Shown: in pieces, positions 22,525-34,727 of the stretch
Layout of the letters: each line of letters begins with the position of its first letter
How positions within the stretch are numbered: position 1 is the first letter of the stretch
NCBI GenBank assembly: GCA_037953625.1
Contig: CM075650.1
Span: forward strand, 436,501 to 500,500
Direction: 5' to 3'
From: Crotalaria pallida
Taxonomy: Eukaryota; Streptophyta; Magnoliopsida; Fabales; Fabaceae
Length of the DNA stretch: 64,000 nucleotides
The notes under the pieces: generated by a model
What the model was told of the DNA's origin: nothing
Database searches by the model: none
Seen by the model: the letters and a program-made list of their open reading frames with translations, nothing else
Position numbers and translations under genes: made by a program

Positions 22525-25285
22525 CATCATACTAAGCAACAAGAACATATCAAACTATAATCAATCAAACCAATCTCAGCCATTCGTGTGGATAGCCTAA
22601 CCAACAAACAATCGCTATCACACTACTTCGCTTAATGAGATCAGAGTCCAACCTTTGAGATGATTGGACGTCTTAATATGTTACCTAAATACCACGGCGT
22701 CTTAAGGAAAGCCCCTCTCTCACCTCAAATGACGTAGATCTTCGAGAGCTTTCCAAGATTTCCCAGTTGCTAGCCTCGCCTCGTTTCCTTTTCGTCTGTC
22801 GTTCGAACTAGAACATTTTTCCCGTGCGTTAGAAACGATTTCAATAAATTCATTAATTCATTCTTGAAAACATTTTGAAACAATTCCTTTTTGGAAACAC
22901 ATCGCCAATATCCAAAAGATTTCAAATCCAAATCAAGTCCATAATCAAAACGGTTTCGAGAAAACTTGAAACAATTCTAAAATACTCTCTTTGTAAAAAA
23001 AGACTCCATTTCACTCAATATAACTTAATTTAAAACATATATGTTATAAAAATCATTATCTTTAGGCATCCAACAGAATACAAAAATTCAAAAGGATTAA
23101 ATTCCAGAACGACATCAAATTGATTTATTTAAATCCCAAACTTTACAGTTCTTTGAAATACTGATCAGAGGATGTCATTTAAAAATTCCAAATCAATTTA
23201 AATTGTTTAAACCATACTTTTCAATCAAACATTTCTTAATTCTTTTGAAATCCAGACATAGGTTTTTCACCAATAATTCTAATAAATAAATACAAAAATA
23301 ATTCCAATTCCATCTAAATTTTTCCAAAACACACTTACTTAGCATGAAGAACAACACATTAAATTTCCAAAACATTCACGAATCCACATAATGCAAGTCA
23401 CATTCTAAATCATTTAAAATTGTTAAGTAGATTATGATCTTAATACACTGACTCAATCATTCTTAAGAAAATAATTCAAACTTAATCTCTTAATTAACTC
23501 AATCAATCTTATTTATTTTCATTTCTAAAAACCGAAAAGATTAAAGAAATCATCACATCACTTTTTATTAAACATATAACATCATACACATAAAATATAG
23601 TCATTATCAAAGGTCATTTCATGGAGAAAATTTTCCAATCATCTAAACATGCATTGGCCGAATTATATAGGTACAATCTTGCAAAGATTTAATGCACAAT
23701 TAAAGATATAAAATAATGAAATTACTTTCTTTCTTTTGAGACTAAAACCGTGAGCATCCAAGAAGAAAATTTAACAATTTTAATTCATTTTCTTAACTTA
23801 AATCAAAGCACAATTGAAGTCACAAACCATCTCAAAGTTTCATTTTTATTTTTCTTTTAAACTTGATCATTTCATGCATGTACTCCTATGCTTCTTAGAT
23901 TCAACTAGTTTTATCATACATGCAACCTAAATGATGATCAAACACAATTTTCTACTCCTCTTCCTCATGGCCAAATATCATCATGCAAAAGACAAGGTTT
24001 TTGGTTCACTTTTTCAACATGCAAGAGACACATATTCAAATCAAGACATGTAGATTTTCAAGGCAAATTTTTTCAAAGCATCACACCATATCACTCATTC
24101 ACATCAATATGCATTAATCATCATCATTACATGATTTTTCTTAAATACTTCCAGTAAAACTCAAGCTCATAACTTTTCTTAAACAAAATTAAGATTATTC
24201 TTTAAACTTCTAAAAATGACATGCATGCACTTGAAATCATTAAATCCAACCATAAGACACACATGCATCAACTTTTCACAAAATAAAAAGCATAAATCCC
24301 ATTTTTATCAATCATGGCCGAATGTCCTTCACAAAAACATGACATGCACAAGATCAATACTTAGATTAAATCATGTTTATGCGCAAAAAATCATTTTAAA
24401 ACTTGTTTCTTTGATTTCCTTTTCAAAACCGTGACAACCACCCAAGAAGAGCATGATCTTTTCATTTAAATTTTACATGCAAGCTTCAAGATCTTAACTT
24501 TTTGATCATTAAACATGGATTATTACATGCATGCACTTAAACCACCAAAATCATCATCAAATCAACATGCAAAGAAAAAGATCTCAACTTTATCTTCAAG
24601 TAAACTTAGATCATGCATTTGTTCATTAAATAATTTCAGGAATACATCATAAATCATGATTTGAGCAAGAAAATCCAACATGCAAGACTAAAGATCTTCA
24701 CTTTATCATTAATCAAGTTTAAATCATGAATTTATTTGTCAAATCATCTCATAAAAACTTTATAAATCACGGTTTAAGTGAGGAAATTCAACATGCAAAG
24801 AAATTTATTTTAATCTTCACAAAAATCTCAAGCAATACTTTAGATCTTTAAGAGTTTGTTTAAAAAGTATCAAGATCCATCATGAAAACATTGGCCGAAC
24901 CATAAAGTCCATGGTTTCACATATTACAAATCATTTTAAGCCTTAAAAGTCCATAGTCAAGTTTAAGCAACACTTGCACTCATCTTTCAAGCCATAAAAA
25001 TAAACATGCAAGGAGAAAGGAAAAGAAAAATTACAAAACCAAAAGAAAAACCTAACTAACATAATCTTCTTCTTGATCTTCAAATCACCTACCAAGAAGA
25101 GGTTGATCTCCTAGTCTTCTAACACCTTAGATCTTCAAGGAAGTTCTTGATCAAGCTCCTAACCCTCTTCTTCCTCTTCCTCTCACTCTCGGCCAACCCT
25201 CTCTCTCTCTCTCTCTCTCTCTTTTTCTTTCTAAGAGTTGGATGGGCTCTTAGAAGTATTTGGGTGCAAATGAAGAAATGAAAAT
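22525..25285 (-). mobile_element. Second family-A LTR copy, right part
   Basis: Starts with the second ACATC duplication (22525-22529) and continues family-A sequence, including CCAACCTTTGAGATGATTGG near 22650, which aligns with about 2310 and 27100. Non-coding and AT-rich with ATGGCCGAA words and a CT microsatellite at about 25197-25222. Cut at 25285 by a family-C LTR. Confidence 0.65.
25197..25222. repeat. CT microsatellite
   Basis: About twelve CT dinucleotides in the leader-like end of the family-A LTR. Confidence 0.9.
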
Positions 25286-25708
25286 TGTAACACCCCAATT
25301 TGGACATAGAATTTTCACTAAAAATTTGCGCCATTTTTTTTATAACATTATCAAAAATCAATTTCGTTTAATTCTTTTACAAAAAGGTTTTCATAAATAC
25401 AATTTAATTCATTTGGTTTACAAAAATGTTTTGGTACTTAGACTTGCGTCATAAATTCTATTCCCAAAAAGAGATGTTAACATCCAACACATTTCCAAAA
25501 ACTCATTTTCTCAATGTCATATTTAGTCGATGGTTAACTTGCGGAAAAATAGTTTAATTACTTTATAATATATAACAAAAGGAACTTCTTTCATTTCATT
25601 TAAAATAATCCATATTACAACTGGGGTTACATTCGGGATAGAGTAATCATGTCCTACCCATCCAAAGATAGAATACAAAATAAGACTATCCTATACTACT
25701 AGTCTTCA

Positions 25709-25837
25709 TCAATCTTCCGCTACACTGTCTGAAATATTCCTTGATTGCTGCTTTTGCTTCCTCCTCATATATACGTCATCTCGTGATCCTCTTCCGACTT
25801 GAGCAACCGCTACTCGAGATAGTACATGATCTGTCAT
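25709..25837 (-). CDS. Short LTR-encoded ORF (42 codons) right after a splice acceptor
   Basis: On the minus strand GTTCACAG|ATG places the start codon at the first base of the predicted second exon; the stop is TGA at 25709-25711. The product would be small and basic in its second half (MRRKQKQQ) with an acidic end. No family recognised. It is placed like the 156-codon ORF of D/E and the broken frame of family A, but is not alignable with the former. It could be chance. Confidence 0.25.
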   Translation of the reverse strand: MTDHVLSRVAVAQVGRGSRDDVYMRRKQKQQSRNISDSVAED

Positions 25838-28800
25838 CTGTGAACATTGTTACCCAATGTCCACAGGAAAGGGAAATAGAGAGAGTAAGCACTTCCGAAC
25901 GATATGATCGTCGACGGCGCGGGCTTACAATAGGGGAATATTAAGACCAAAAGGGTAATCATCATGAAACCATATCCATTATATTTAATTATCTTTAGGA
26001 TCTAAGTTTTATTATCGTAACCACCGGAAATTCGAGAAGGGGTACCACCACCGAGGCTCAAGGGTTTGGTAGCACACACGTTACATCTCCTCCATCATTC
26101 CAACCACATCCTAGTTCGGAAAGCAGATGGGATGCCCAGGAACCCTAACCATGCTGGCATCGAATGTCGAAGGGTACGCACCAAAAAGTATCCAACAACC
26201 GAAGTAAAATCATTTCATTAATACAGTTTCCAAAATACAACGACATCTAGCCCCATTCGGGTTCCCTCTCACCATCTAAGACTTGCTCAAGGGGGCGACA
26301 GCGCTATCTCTAGTTGATCGTGCAGTTCCTCGATACGACATTGCCTACTACCGAAAGATAAGTCCTTGTAGTCTTGTCCCGCCTAGAGAAGCACTCAAGG
26401 CTTCTTGACGTTCACCGTCCTTGCCCTCCCCTATCGCAATCACCACTTGAAGAAACACCGACCTCCAAGTATACCTGAGTATCCATAGATAATCAGGGTG
26501 TCTTTCCTCTCCACTACTTCACTCTCAACGTGTAGGTTTAGAAAAGGGGTTCCTAAGTCTTTTAAGTCTTTTAAATCTTTTAAGTCTCTTCTTAAACCTA
26601 CGTTTTGGTCGACCCATTCTAAGCCTCGCTTCTAACGGGTCACGACCTCTAAGGGAAACATCAAACATCCTTCTACAGTACAGTGGAATCCACAAGACTT
26701 AGACCACGGCACAGTCATCCACGTGGCCAGTCACTTAAAGGGAATATTTCCAAAGTTATTGTGTCGTTTGCACCATCACTGTACACTAATATCGCTTACA
26801 AATTTCATTGATCATTCTCATATTTTCATATTAATATTTACAAAATATGCCAATTCCTTTTCATGGAACAACCGATCGAAAAACACAAAGAACTCTTTTC
26901 ATAGGAACCACCGAACATTAATTTTCTTTCCATAAGATGAACAATTATTTCCAAATATAATATACAATACAAAAATATACAACATAGCATAAGCAATTAG
27001 CAACCGACATACAATAAATATCGAGGAATCGTGTTTTTCGTATAAACGGCAGGGATACACACTCAATTGCCGTTTTACTACTTGACTGATAGATTCCTAG
27101 TTCCGACCTTTGAGATGATACGGAACGTCCTAATATTATCCTACATGCCACTATGTCTTAAGAAGGTTTCTCTCTTACCTGGCGTTGAAGCTACACAACT
27201 AATGCCCTCTTGCTTTGAAGTCACGTCACCCAAATCCGAACGAAAGCCTTTACCAAATAATATTTACAAAATAATTTCATAAATAACTACTCAATTACAA
27301 GTAAGCAAACCACAAGACCTATGTCCTTAACAACAATTTCCTTTATCACTTTTAGGAAATCCAAAAGACTTGAACCAAAAACTTCTAATACTTAAAATAA
27401 ATCATACTTTGCAAAATCAAAACCTTTAAAACGTCAATGGAAATTTTTAGAACTAATTATTAAATCAAAAGAGATTATTGACTCAAAAAAAAACAACAAC
27501 AACTACCACTCCAGGATTAACAAAAACCATTTAAAAACAAATAACTTAAACTTGATGCAACCTTTTTTTTAATCATTTTGGACAGCCAAGAAACATATTT
27601 TTAAAAATCAATATAAACACTTAACACATCAACAATCATTCTAAATTATGAACTCATCCATTTATCAATTCAACACAAGTTCTATTTTAAATATCATGCA
27701 ACTATATATATAAGAATCTTCTCTGGACAGCAACATGAAATAAAGTTGCATTACTTTACAGTTACCCAAAAATTCTTTCATTTCAATTTCCTACTAACAG
27801 ATTCACATCCAAATTCTAAAAATAAAATTAAGCTTAAGAAATAATATTTTTCCACACTTATTCAATTATGGGCAGCACTTAAATTATTTCAATCCACCTT
27901 AAATCCTATAGACATACTACTAAGGTCAATATAAAACAAGTCTGGACAGCCACCCAAACAAATTGCACTTATCTAATGAAATACTATAACTTGCCTAAAA
28001 ATTCTTAACATTATATTTTTACATCAAAATACAACCCACTTCTTATTTACTAAATTCAAACAATATGATAACTATACCCAAACATACACTCATACATTAA
28101 AATCATTTTTATAATTACTTAAATCAATTCATTAAATTTGGACAGTATACAATACAAACTCAAAATCACTTTTACAAGACATTCCACATACAAGCACCAG
28201 TAAGACAACAATTTAGTAAACAACTAGAACATTAAGGCATACATATACAAAGTCACTTTTATATTTCCTTTTTAACTCTATATATAAAAAGTCTTAGCAT
28301 AAAATTCACATATTGATTTAATCTAAAACAATTTCTATCATTGATGCAACTAATTTAGAATTTTGGACAGCATACATATTCTAACTTAAAAATTCATTTT
28401 CTCTTAAACAGAAAATCGAAAACACATGCCGTTTCTTCCTAAATTCTTATTACAACTTCTACTATAATAAAATGACTAAATTAAAACAAAATAAAATAGT
28501 TGCATCTGTTGTACGGCCACAGAAAAAGTTGCATTAATTCAAGAAGTTCAAGTAGAATAATCCAAAACAATTATACACAATTCCTACTCATGCGAAATAC
28601 TTTAAAACACTATTATTTCTAATAAAATATTACTTTTTCATTAATTATAAATTCTGGACAGCAACTTAATATATTTTTTTTTATAAATCACTTTTAATCA
28701 ATAAAAATACTCATTTCTATTTGTTTCTACATTATATTTGCACATATAAACAAAGTATCACTAACATTCTTAAAAATAATCACTTGGGGTCTTAAATAAA

Positions 28801-30390
28801 TAAATTTTTCAGAATAAAGATTAAATTTCCAGAATTAAAATAAAACTTTCAAAATTAATCTTTTCCATATAAACATGTAATATATTCCATAAACATACTA
28901 AAGCAATCATCAAATCAATTAGAAAAATTTAATTACTTTAATTCCTTTTTCTTCTAAAATTCGACTAGCATATAGAAAAGTTAGAAAAATATTTTCAATT
29001 CCTAAAACATCTATATAATATAATTACATCATTTGGTATACTAAAAATAAGAGGTTTAATCATTACCAAATATAAAATAGATCCCTTTTAGAAAATAATT
29101 CATTTTTTTCCCGCAACTAACACTTACAACCACATCAACCACATACTCATACAATTAATCAAAAATACATGTTCTTATAGGTTTATAACAACTACCATTT
29201 GTTCCTATTTCTTTTAAATAATCTACTATAATTTAATTACAAACCATACAACAAACAAATAACAAAAATAATTTAAAAATAATACCATAGACCTCACGGT
29301 CTATTATATTTTTATTGTTTCCAGAAATTTATTTTTTTGTTCATTTATTCATTGTTCTTATTAAACTTAAATCCAAACAACAGAAATTCAATACAATCAG
29401 ACATAAAAATTTCATAACATATAATTCCATAAACTTCAATAACATCAAAAATTTCCAGAATTCATTTTATTTCTAAAAAGTCATTTTTAGTTCCTTTAAA
29501 TCATTTCATTTCATTTCTACTTCAAGGAAAAGTACTTATTTGTTTTCATTCTTAACTATAACTCAAATACACATGAAATATAACATATAATATAATCTAA
29601 TTACATATATATATATATATATATACATATTACACGTCCAGAATAAAAAAGCAAATAAAATAAAAATCCTTTTTTAATTCTTTTATTTATTTTCTTTTCC
29701 CTTTTATTTTATTAAACAACAATACAATACACATACTAAATTACACAAATAAATCTCCAATTTTTTTGATATGTGCCACGGTTCGTATATATATATATAT
29801 ATATATACCAGAAATTAAAATTTTTCCATTATTATTTACTTATTGATTATTATTCCTTAATACAAAGACATAAAACAATTAAAAGACAAAGAATACAAAC
29901 TCATTTAATCTTACAAAAATTTTCTATAATTCACATGATTTAAGAAACAAAATAAACCCAGAAAATAATTTAATCATTATCATCAAAATATTTAGCCATC
30001 TTAAGAATTTAAGAAAAGGGGAGATAAATCCCTTTAAACACTCTTTTTGTGTCCCTTTTCTTATTCTTAATTCATATGACCTAAGAACAATTTCATAGAT
30101 TCAATAACAACTTTAAAATGAAAATAAAAATTTAGAATTTAACCATAGAAGAAATTGAGAAGGTTTAAACAAAAATATAAACAAAGCAACTTAAAAATAG
30201 CTTAATTAAATAAGTGATTTTGGGTTACCTCTACTCCTTAAGCTTTTTAGAAAACTTCAAGAAATCAAGCAAATCCTCCCTCCTTCCTATAGCTTGCTCG
30301 TCCCCCTCTCTCTTTCTCTCTTAGAATTTTTATTTTTTTCTCATGTGAAACTATCACGTGTTTGTGTGTGAAAAATGTGGAACTATGGCT

Positions 30391-30402
30391 ATCTATTTAT
30401 AG
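30391..30402 (-). promoter_or_regulatory. TATA box of the family-C LTR
   Basis: Minus strand CCTATAAATAGAT, a textbook TATA box, followed by a CT-rich leader (30320-30240) and a donor at 30229/30228. Confidence 0.65.
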
Positions 30403-31872
30403 GTGTTTGGAGATGCATTTCCCTTCATTTTCAGACCTAAATTTCGTGCCCCCCTTCATCAAGTTCCATTCAAAAATTTTCAAACACTACTTGGAACATG
30501 AACTAGCATTAAATGTGATTTTGTTGATTCCTAAAGCATTTTAATTCATGGATTATTCTCACAAACTTCAGAACTGTTCTTCCCCTCTTTCCCTTCTAAT
30601 TTGGACGGTGCATATATTAAAATAGGAGAGAAAATTTCTCATTGGTTCATTGTGGAGGTGCCTACATAATTATCCACTCATATAACTATTAAAATTTGAT
30701 TTTCTACCTACTGTACAAAAATTTTCGTAAATAGCAAAGTAAAAATTTTATTTTTACATATTAAGATTCTATATTTTAATATGATCGTTTTCATATAAAG
30801 TTTGTAATTTTTGGACTTACGGTTTGAAAGTTATGAATTTTTGAAGTCCTAAGGTCATTTCTTCAAAAATACACTTCCTAAGCTTTTCAAATATTTTAAA
30901 ATAAGAAAAATACGAAAATACATTTTATTTAAATGATAATACATTATAAAACTTCAGAAATGCATTTTTATTATCAAAGTAAAATATACTTTAGTCAAAA
31001 GGCTATTTAATGCATTAAAACCATACATTGGTTCTTAAAACTCAAAAATTCGTTCACTATTGCAGCAGTGATAAAATTTCGAAAACTCAAAAATAAAAAT
31101 CAAAACTTTACATTTTCATAATCTAGATTTCGATACGATCGTTTTGACATATCATTTGTGTGACACCCTTCCGGATTACCCAAATATAATCTAGTATTTA
31201 TGCTTTATATTGGATAATATATGGACTTGTGAGCTTTGAAAATATGGTAAATGAAATTTTCTTTAAAGCGGGTGCACAATTCATCAAATGGAACTCTTAG
31301 AGAATAAATTCTAAAATCCTTTAAAACACTTGTATCAAGTTCGGCGATTTCTAAAACCTTTTCTCAAACAGGATGACATTCGTTCTTTAAAAATTTCTTT
31401 ACATTTTACAATCAATTGAAGCTACCCATACTTTGTTCAATAAAACTGATATCGTCAATTAACACTTATGGCCGAGCTCATTTATAAGATAAATCAGAGT
31501 AAGCGGAAATTACTGGACTATGCTACTGATATGATATAAACATAGATTTTCATATATACGAAAGAGTCATACATACATAGTCCATGAGAGAAGTCACCAA
31601 GTTCCAAAAATATAACAAGTCCATGTAAACAGATCTACATCACTATGCTACTATAACCCTAGAGTAAAACATATGTACAATATATACATAATCAAAATAC
31701 AACCCCAGGGATAGTCACGTAGATCCATCAGCATCAGATGCATTAGTAGCAGCAGTAGTAGTCTCCCAAAAACATAGGTATTAAGGTAGTAGCATCATCA
31801 TCACAGCAGCAGCAGCACATCTCCTCCACAGCACAGATCCAAGGGTCCACATCATACACCATATGCACGTAC

Positions 31873-32346
31873 CTAGGGATCATCGTCCCTCCAGTCACTC
31901 CCAGTAGAATGCACGACAGGCTCGCTCCCACTCTCGTCCTCCACCGGATCCTCCTCGACCTCATCCGAGGGAGAGTGTACCCTACCACTGGGTACCGGGT
32001 CAGGTGATGGTGAAACCCTGACGGGGCTCCTCGGATAAGAAGGGGGAGTCTCCTCGCGGACAACTCTCGACATAAAAGGGTGAGAGCGGGTAGGTCGAAA
32101 ATGAAAGCTGTGGTAAGAGCGAGCTGGTCGCATGGGAGGTGGTCCATGATAAGTATAAAACGGGGGTACATGCATAGTGTATATGATGGGAATCCTAAAC
32201 CTACGAGGACGGAATCGCATCAGCGGGTTAGGGTGGTAGAATTTGAACTCTACCTCCCCCTCATACACCGCGCGATGGTCCTCATAGATCCATACGCCAC
32301 TAGGAAGTGGCCGGATCTCGATGCAAGCAATGTAACGAGACATCAC
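31873..32346 (-). CDS. LTR-encoded ORF of element D (156 codons from ATG), left LTR copy
   Basis: No known family recognised. The frame opens with GTG at the first base after the predicted acceptor, then ATG at 32343-32341. In the spliced form an in-frame TGA lies just before the junction (TGA GAG|GTG ATG), so translation would begin in exon 2. The product is rich in Arg, Pro, His and Tyr in the first 110 residues (RFRPRRFRIP, YHGPPP) and strongly acidic and Ser/Pro-rich at the end (EVEEDPVEDESGSE, WRDDDP); no signal peptide or membrane segment. Against the solo LTR E copy there are no indels over 157 codons, about 16 amino-acid changes, and most base changes fall at third positions. It lies upstream of gag in the genomic RNA. 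It could be an accessory or regulatory protein; function unknown. Confidence 0.6.
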   Translation of the reverse strand: MMSRYIACIEIRPLPSGVWIYEDHRAVYEGEVEFKFYHPNPLMRFRPRRFRIPIIYTMHVPPFYTYHGPPPMRPARSYHSFHFRPTRSHPFMSRVVREETPPSYPRSPVRVSPSPDPVPSGRVHSPSDEVEEDPVEDESGSEPVVHSTGSDWRDDDP

Positions 32347-33769
32347 CTACAAGGGCATAGGGGTAAGCAATTCTACTCACATAATCAATAGAGAATAAAT
32401 CATGCAACATATGAAAGATAATAATGCATCAATTAATAACAATCACAATTAGCATCTAGCAAGTATCAGATGCACATAGGATGCTCACACTTAATTCAGG
32501 TATATCAATTGCATTAAGTGAATGACATGATGCATGACTTTAACTCTCAACTTATCTCCACATTTTCTAAGTCACTCTCTGACGTCCATCCTTGACAACC
32601 CAGCACTCCACAGTGCGTTGTATTCCTAGGTATACAACAATTCGTACATTCACCTAGAATGTACACGACAAGCTTGGAATCCATGCCACCCGAGCATAGT
32701 TATAACGTGCCACCCGAGCATCGTCCCGTCATCCAAACGGTCCGTCATCCAAACGGTATAACCATATCGGCATCCACTAAGCCGACCACGTCAACAACGT
32801 GTCATCAAGCAAGCGTATTGGCACTCCCAGAGGCCCTCCACATGTTTACCAAAAACATGATATACGTCCTACCATCCAAACTCCAGAATGAATGCATTTT
32901 AGACTTAGGGGAAATTGATTAATACATTACTTGCCACCTAGGCTTAATTTTCAAAATGGATCGTCACCGAACGATCTAATTGTATTTATCAATTTCTCTA
33001 AGTCTTTGATCCCTTGAATTATCCTTATTAATTCCTTAATTAATTAAGTTAGAATTGAAAATGATGTTTCCAGATTCTGGGCATTTTACTCGAGTAAAGT
33101 TCAGAATACTCGAGTGTTCATGTCTTTCTGAGGATTTGGGTTTGAATTTCACAATTTACTCGAGTAGTTCATGAGTTACTCGAGTGTTCTTGGACTTTTC
33201 CAGAATACTCGAGTGACTTTGAATGTCTCGAGTGTTTGACCTATAAAAATTCTCAGTTCATGCCCGATACTCGAGTATCATACAAAATACTCGAGTGTTC
33301 TTATGAAATTTGCTTTATTTTGAACACGATTTACTCGAGTACTTTGCCATTTACTCGAGTGTTTCGCAGCTGACAGTATTGAAAACTGGTTTTAACATGC
33401 CATTTTCATTTCTACTCAATTTAAGTCCATCTCAGGGATCCACAGAGTTAACATATCATTAATCAAACATGTTACAACACTTATTTCAATTCAAAACACA
33501 GAATTGACAGAGAAATCATTGATTATGCATAAAAAGGCATTTTAACAACTCAATACCTCAAATCACACAATAAGCATAATATTCATGAAACAAAGCTCAT
33601 TTAAGTTCACATGCATGATAACAAACTTGCTCAATACGGATTTAGAGCATGGATTGGTCTCCAAACCAAAGTTCCTATAGAATCTAAGCCCTTAGAGCCT
33701 CTTGGTGGCTCTCTAACACATTTAATGGATTTCAAACTCTATCTAGTGAATATAATTACTTCCCCTTAC
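32347..33769 (-). other. Predicted intron in the D LTR, with hairpins and palindrome pairs
   Basis: Donor GTAAGGGGAAG at 33769 and acceptor CCCTTGTAG at 32347, both conserved in the right LTR and in solo LTR E; the donor is also kept in the fragment at 60180/60181. It contains a local hairpin GTACATTC/GAATGTAC (32644-32664), others at about 32620 and 32841, and five ACTCGAGT pairs (33088-33360). The same layout in families that otherwise differ supports a real intron; expression data are not available here. Confidence 0.5.
33088..33360. repeat. Five ACTCGAGT palindrome pairs, 19-20 nt spacing (D left LTR)
   Basis: Starts: 33088/33108, 33158/33178, 33207/33226 (second copy reads GTCTCGAGT), 33269/33289, 33333/33353. 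Spacing within a pair is 19 or 20; pairs recur about every 50-70 bases. A sixth pair lies at 34395/34415. The right LTR repeats all of them 8193 bases further on. Confidence 0.9.
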
Positions 33770-34254
33770 CTCTCAAACTTGAATCAACAGAAAGACTCCA
33801 AAGAAAAGCTCTCCAAACCCAGAAATCCACTTGAGCTTCACATGCATGACAGTTTTGAGTGCACCACCAAAACCGAATTGGTTCACCCATGAAACAGAGA
33901 TAAGAATTGAGGAAAGTTAGGTTTCTAGACTCTATACCACATCAACTAACTAAAGGAATCGAGTTTGAGACTCAAGAACTCAAGAGCTTACCAAAATCGA
34001 TGATCTCAGTGAGCTCCAGAAACTGAACTTGACAGAAAAACTCCAACTTCCAAGCTTCGATTCCAACAGCACACTCACTCTCAGCTCTCAATTTCGGTGT
34101 CTATACAAAGCTCGTGATGTGAGCTTTGTATTCGTGTATGATTTGTGATTCAATTTGAACTCAGAGAAGAGAATCGATTCAGTGAAGTTATGAACCCTAA
34201 CTTCATCAACCAGAAGAATGATCAACAAAATTCTTCACCAAGGTTCGTTGATGA

Positions 34255-34264
34255 GCTTAAATAG
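34255..34264 (-). promoter_or_regulatory. TATA-like element of the D 3' LTR
   Basis: Minus strand CCTATTTAAGC. It is conserved as CTATTTAAGCC in the fragment at 59684-59694 and as TCTATAAAAGCC in solo LTR E. An ACTCGAGT pair lies about 135-150 bases upstream in each. Confidence 0.5.
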
Positions 34265-34685
34265 GAGATGAGGACACACATGCTGCTCGACACGACGCCA
34301 TTGACGTGCTGGGAAAGACGATTTCGTGTCAACACACGAGAATCGTTGGCTGTGACTCACCAAACGCACTAACTCGTGCAGTTTGACCCAGAATACTCGA
34401 GTGTTTCTGATAATACTCGAGTATTTTACCCAGATTTTGAAAAATAATTATTTTATTTACCTTCCCTCCAAAACCTTTCCTATAATTGCTTCTAGGTCCC
34501 AACCCAGGGACTAATATGCAAAATATACATTTTAGGCATTTAAATTATTTATTAAATAATTTCTCACATGCAAGCTAATTATATACACACATATTTTAAT
34601 CAAGGATTAATTCGAAAACTATTAATTATAATTAAATTATAATTAACATTTCATTAATCGGGGATTAAAATTTTGGGGTGTTACA

Positions 34686-34724
34686 CTACTCCCCCACTTA
34701 CAAGGAATTTCGTCCCCGAAATTC
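34686..34724 (-). other. Polypurine tract and adjoining palindrome of element D
   Basis: Minus strand AAGTGGGGGAGTAG abuts the 3' LTR. Next to it is the palindrome GAATTTCG, four bases, CGAAATTC (about 34708-34727 on +). The same palindrome and spacing occur beside the element P tract (about 15063-15082), where it is coding; in D it lies downstream of the pol stop. Confidence 0.7.
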
Positions 34725-34727
34725 AAC

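Larger units (their letters stand above)
25286..31158 (-). mobile_element. Family-C LTR fragment (- orientation), very AT-rich
   Basis: Begins TGTAACACCCCAATTTGG on +, the U5 end of a minus-strand LTR, and runs to 31158 where element D is inserted. It keeps the family plan: acceptor and short ORF (25709-25837), an intron-like part (25840-30228) with hairpins such as GGTCGACCC..GGGTCACGACC near 26610, donor GAGTAGAG|GTAACC (30229/30228), a CT-rich leader and TATA box (30391-30402). Beyond it lie U3 modules with AATACGATCGTTTT-like motifs near 30782 and 31138. The 27300-30200 part is almost featureless AT-rich DNA with TA microsatellites (about 29604 and 29789). Confidence 0.65.
31159..34685 (-). 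mobile_element. 3' LTR of element D
   Basis: 3527 bp, TGTGACACCC to GGGGTGTTACA on +. Order in element orientation (right to left): an ACTCGAGT pair (34395, 34415); TATA-like CCTATTTAAGC (34255-34264); first exon; donor TTGAGAG|GTAAGGGG (33770/33769); an intron with five more ACTCGAGT pairs and several hairpins; acceptor CCCTTGTAG ending 32347; then an exon with a 156-codon ORF. Confidence 0.9.

Noticed and set aside
31743..32171. A 142-codon minus-strand ORF overlapping the LTR ORF (also at 39936 and in altered form at 52809)
   Set aside because: It is in another frame. It shifts length and changes freely in E, unlike the 156-codon frame, so I treat it as a shadow.
33611..33892. A 93-codon plus-strand ORF in both D LTRs
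   Set aside because: It spans the predicted exon 1 and donor on the opposite strand, is not kept in E, and is antisense to the element.
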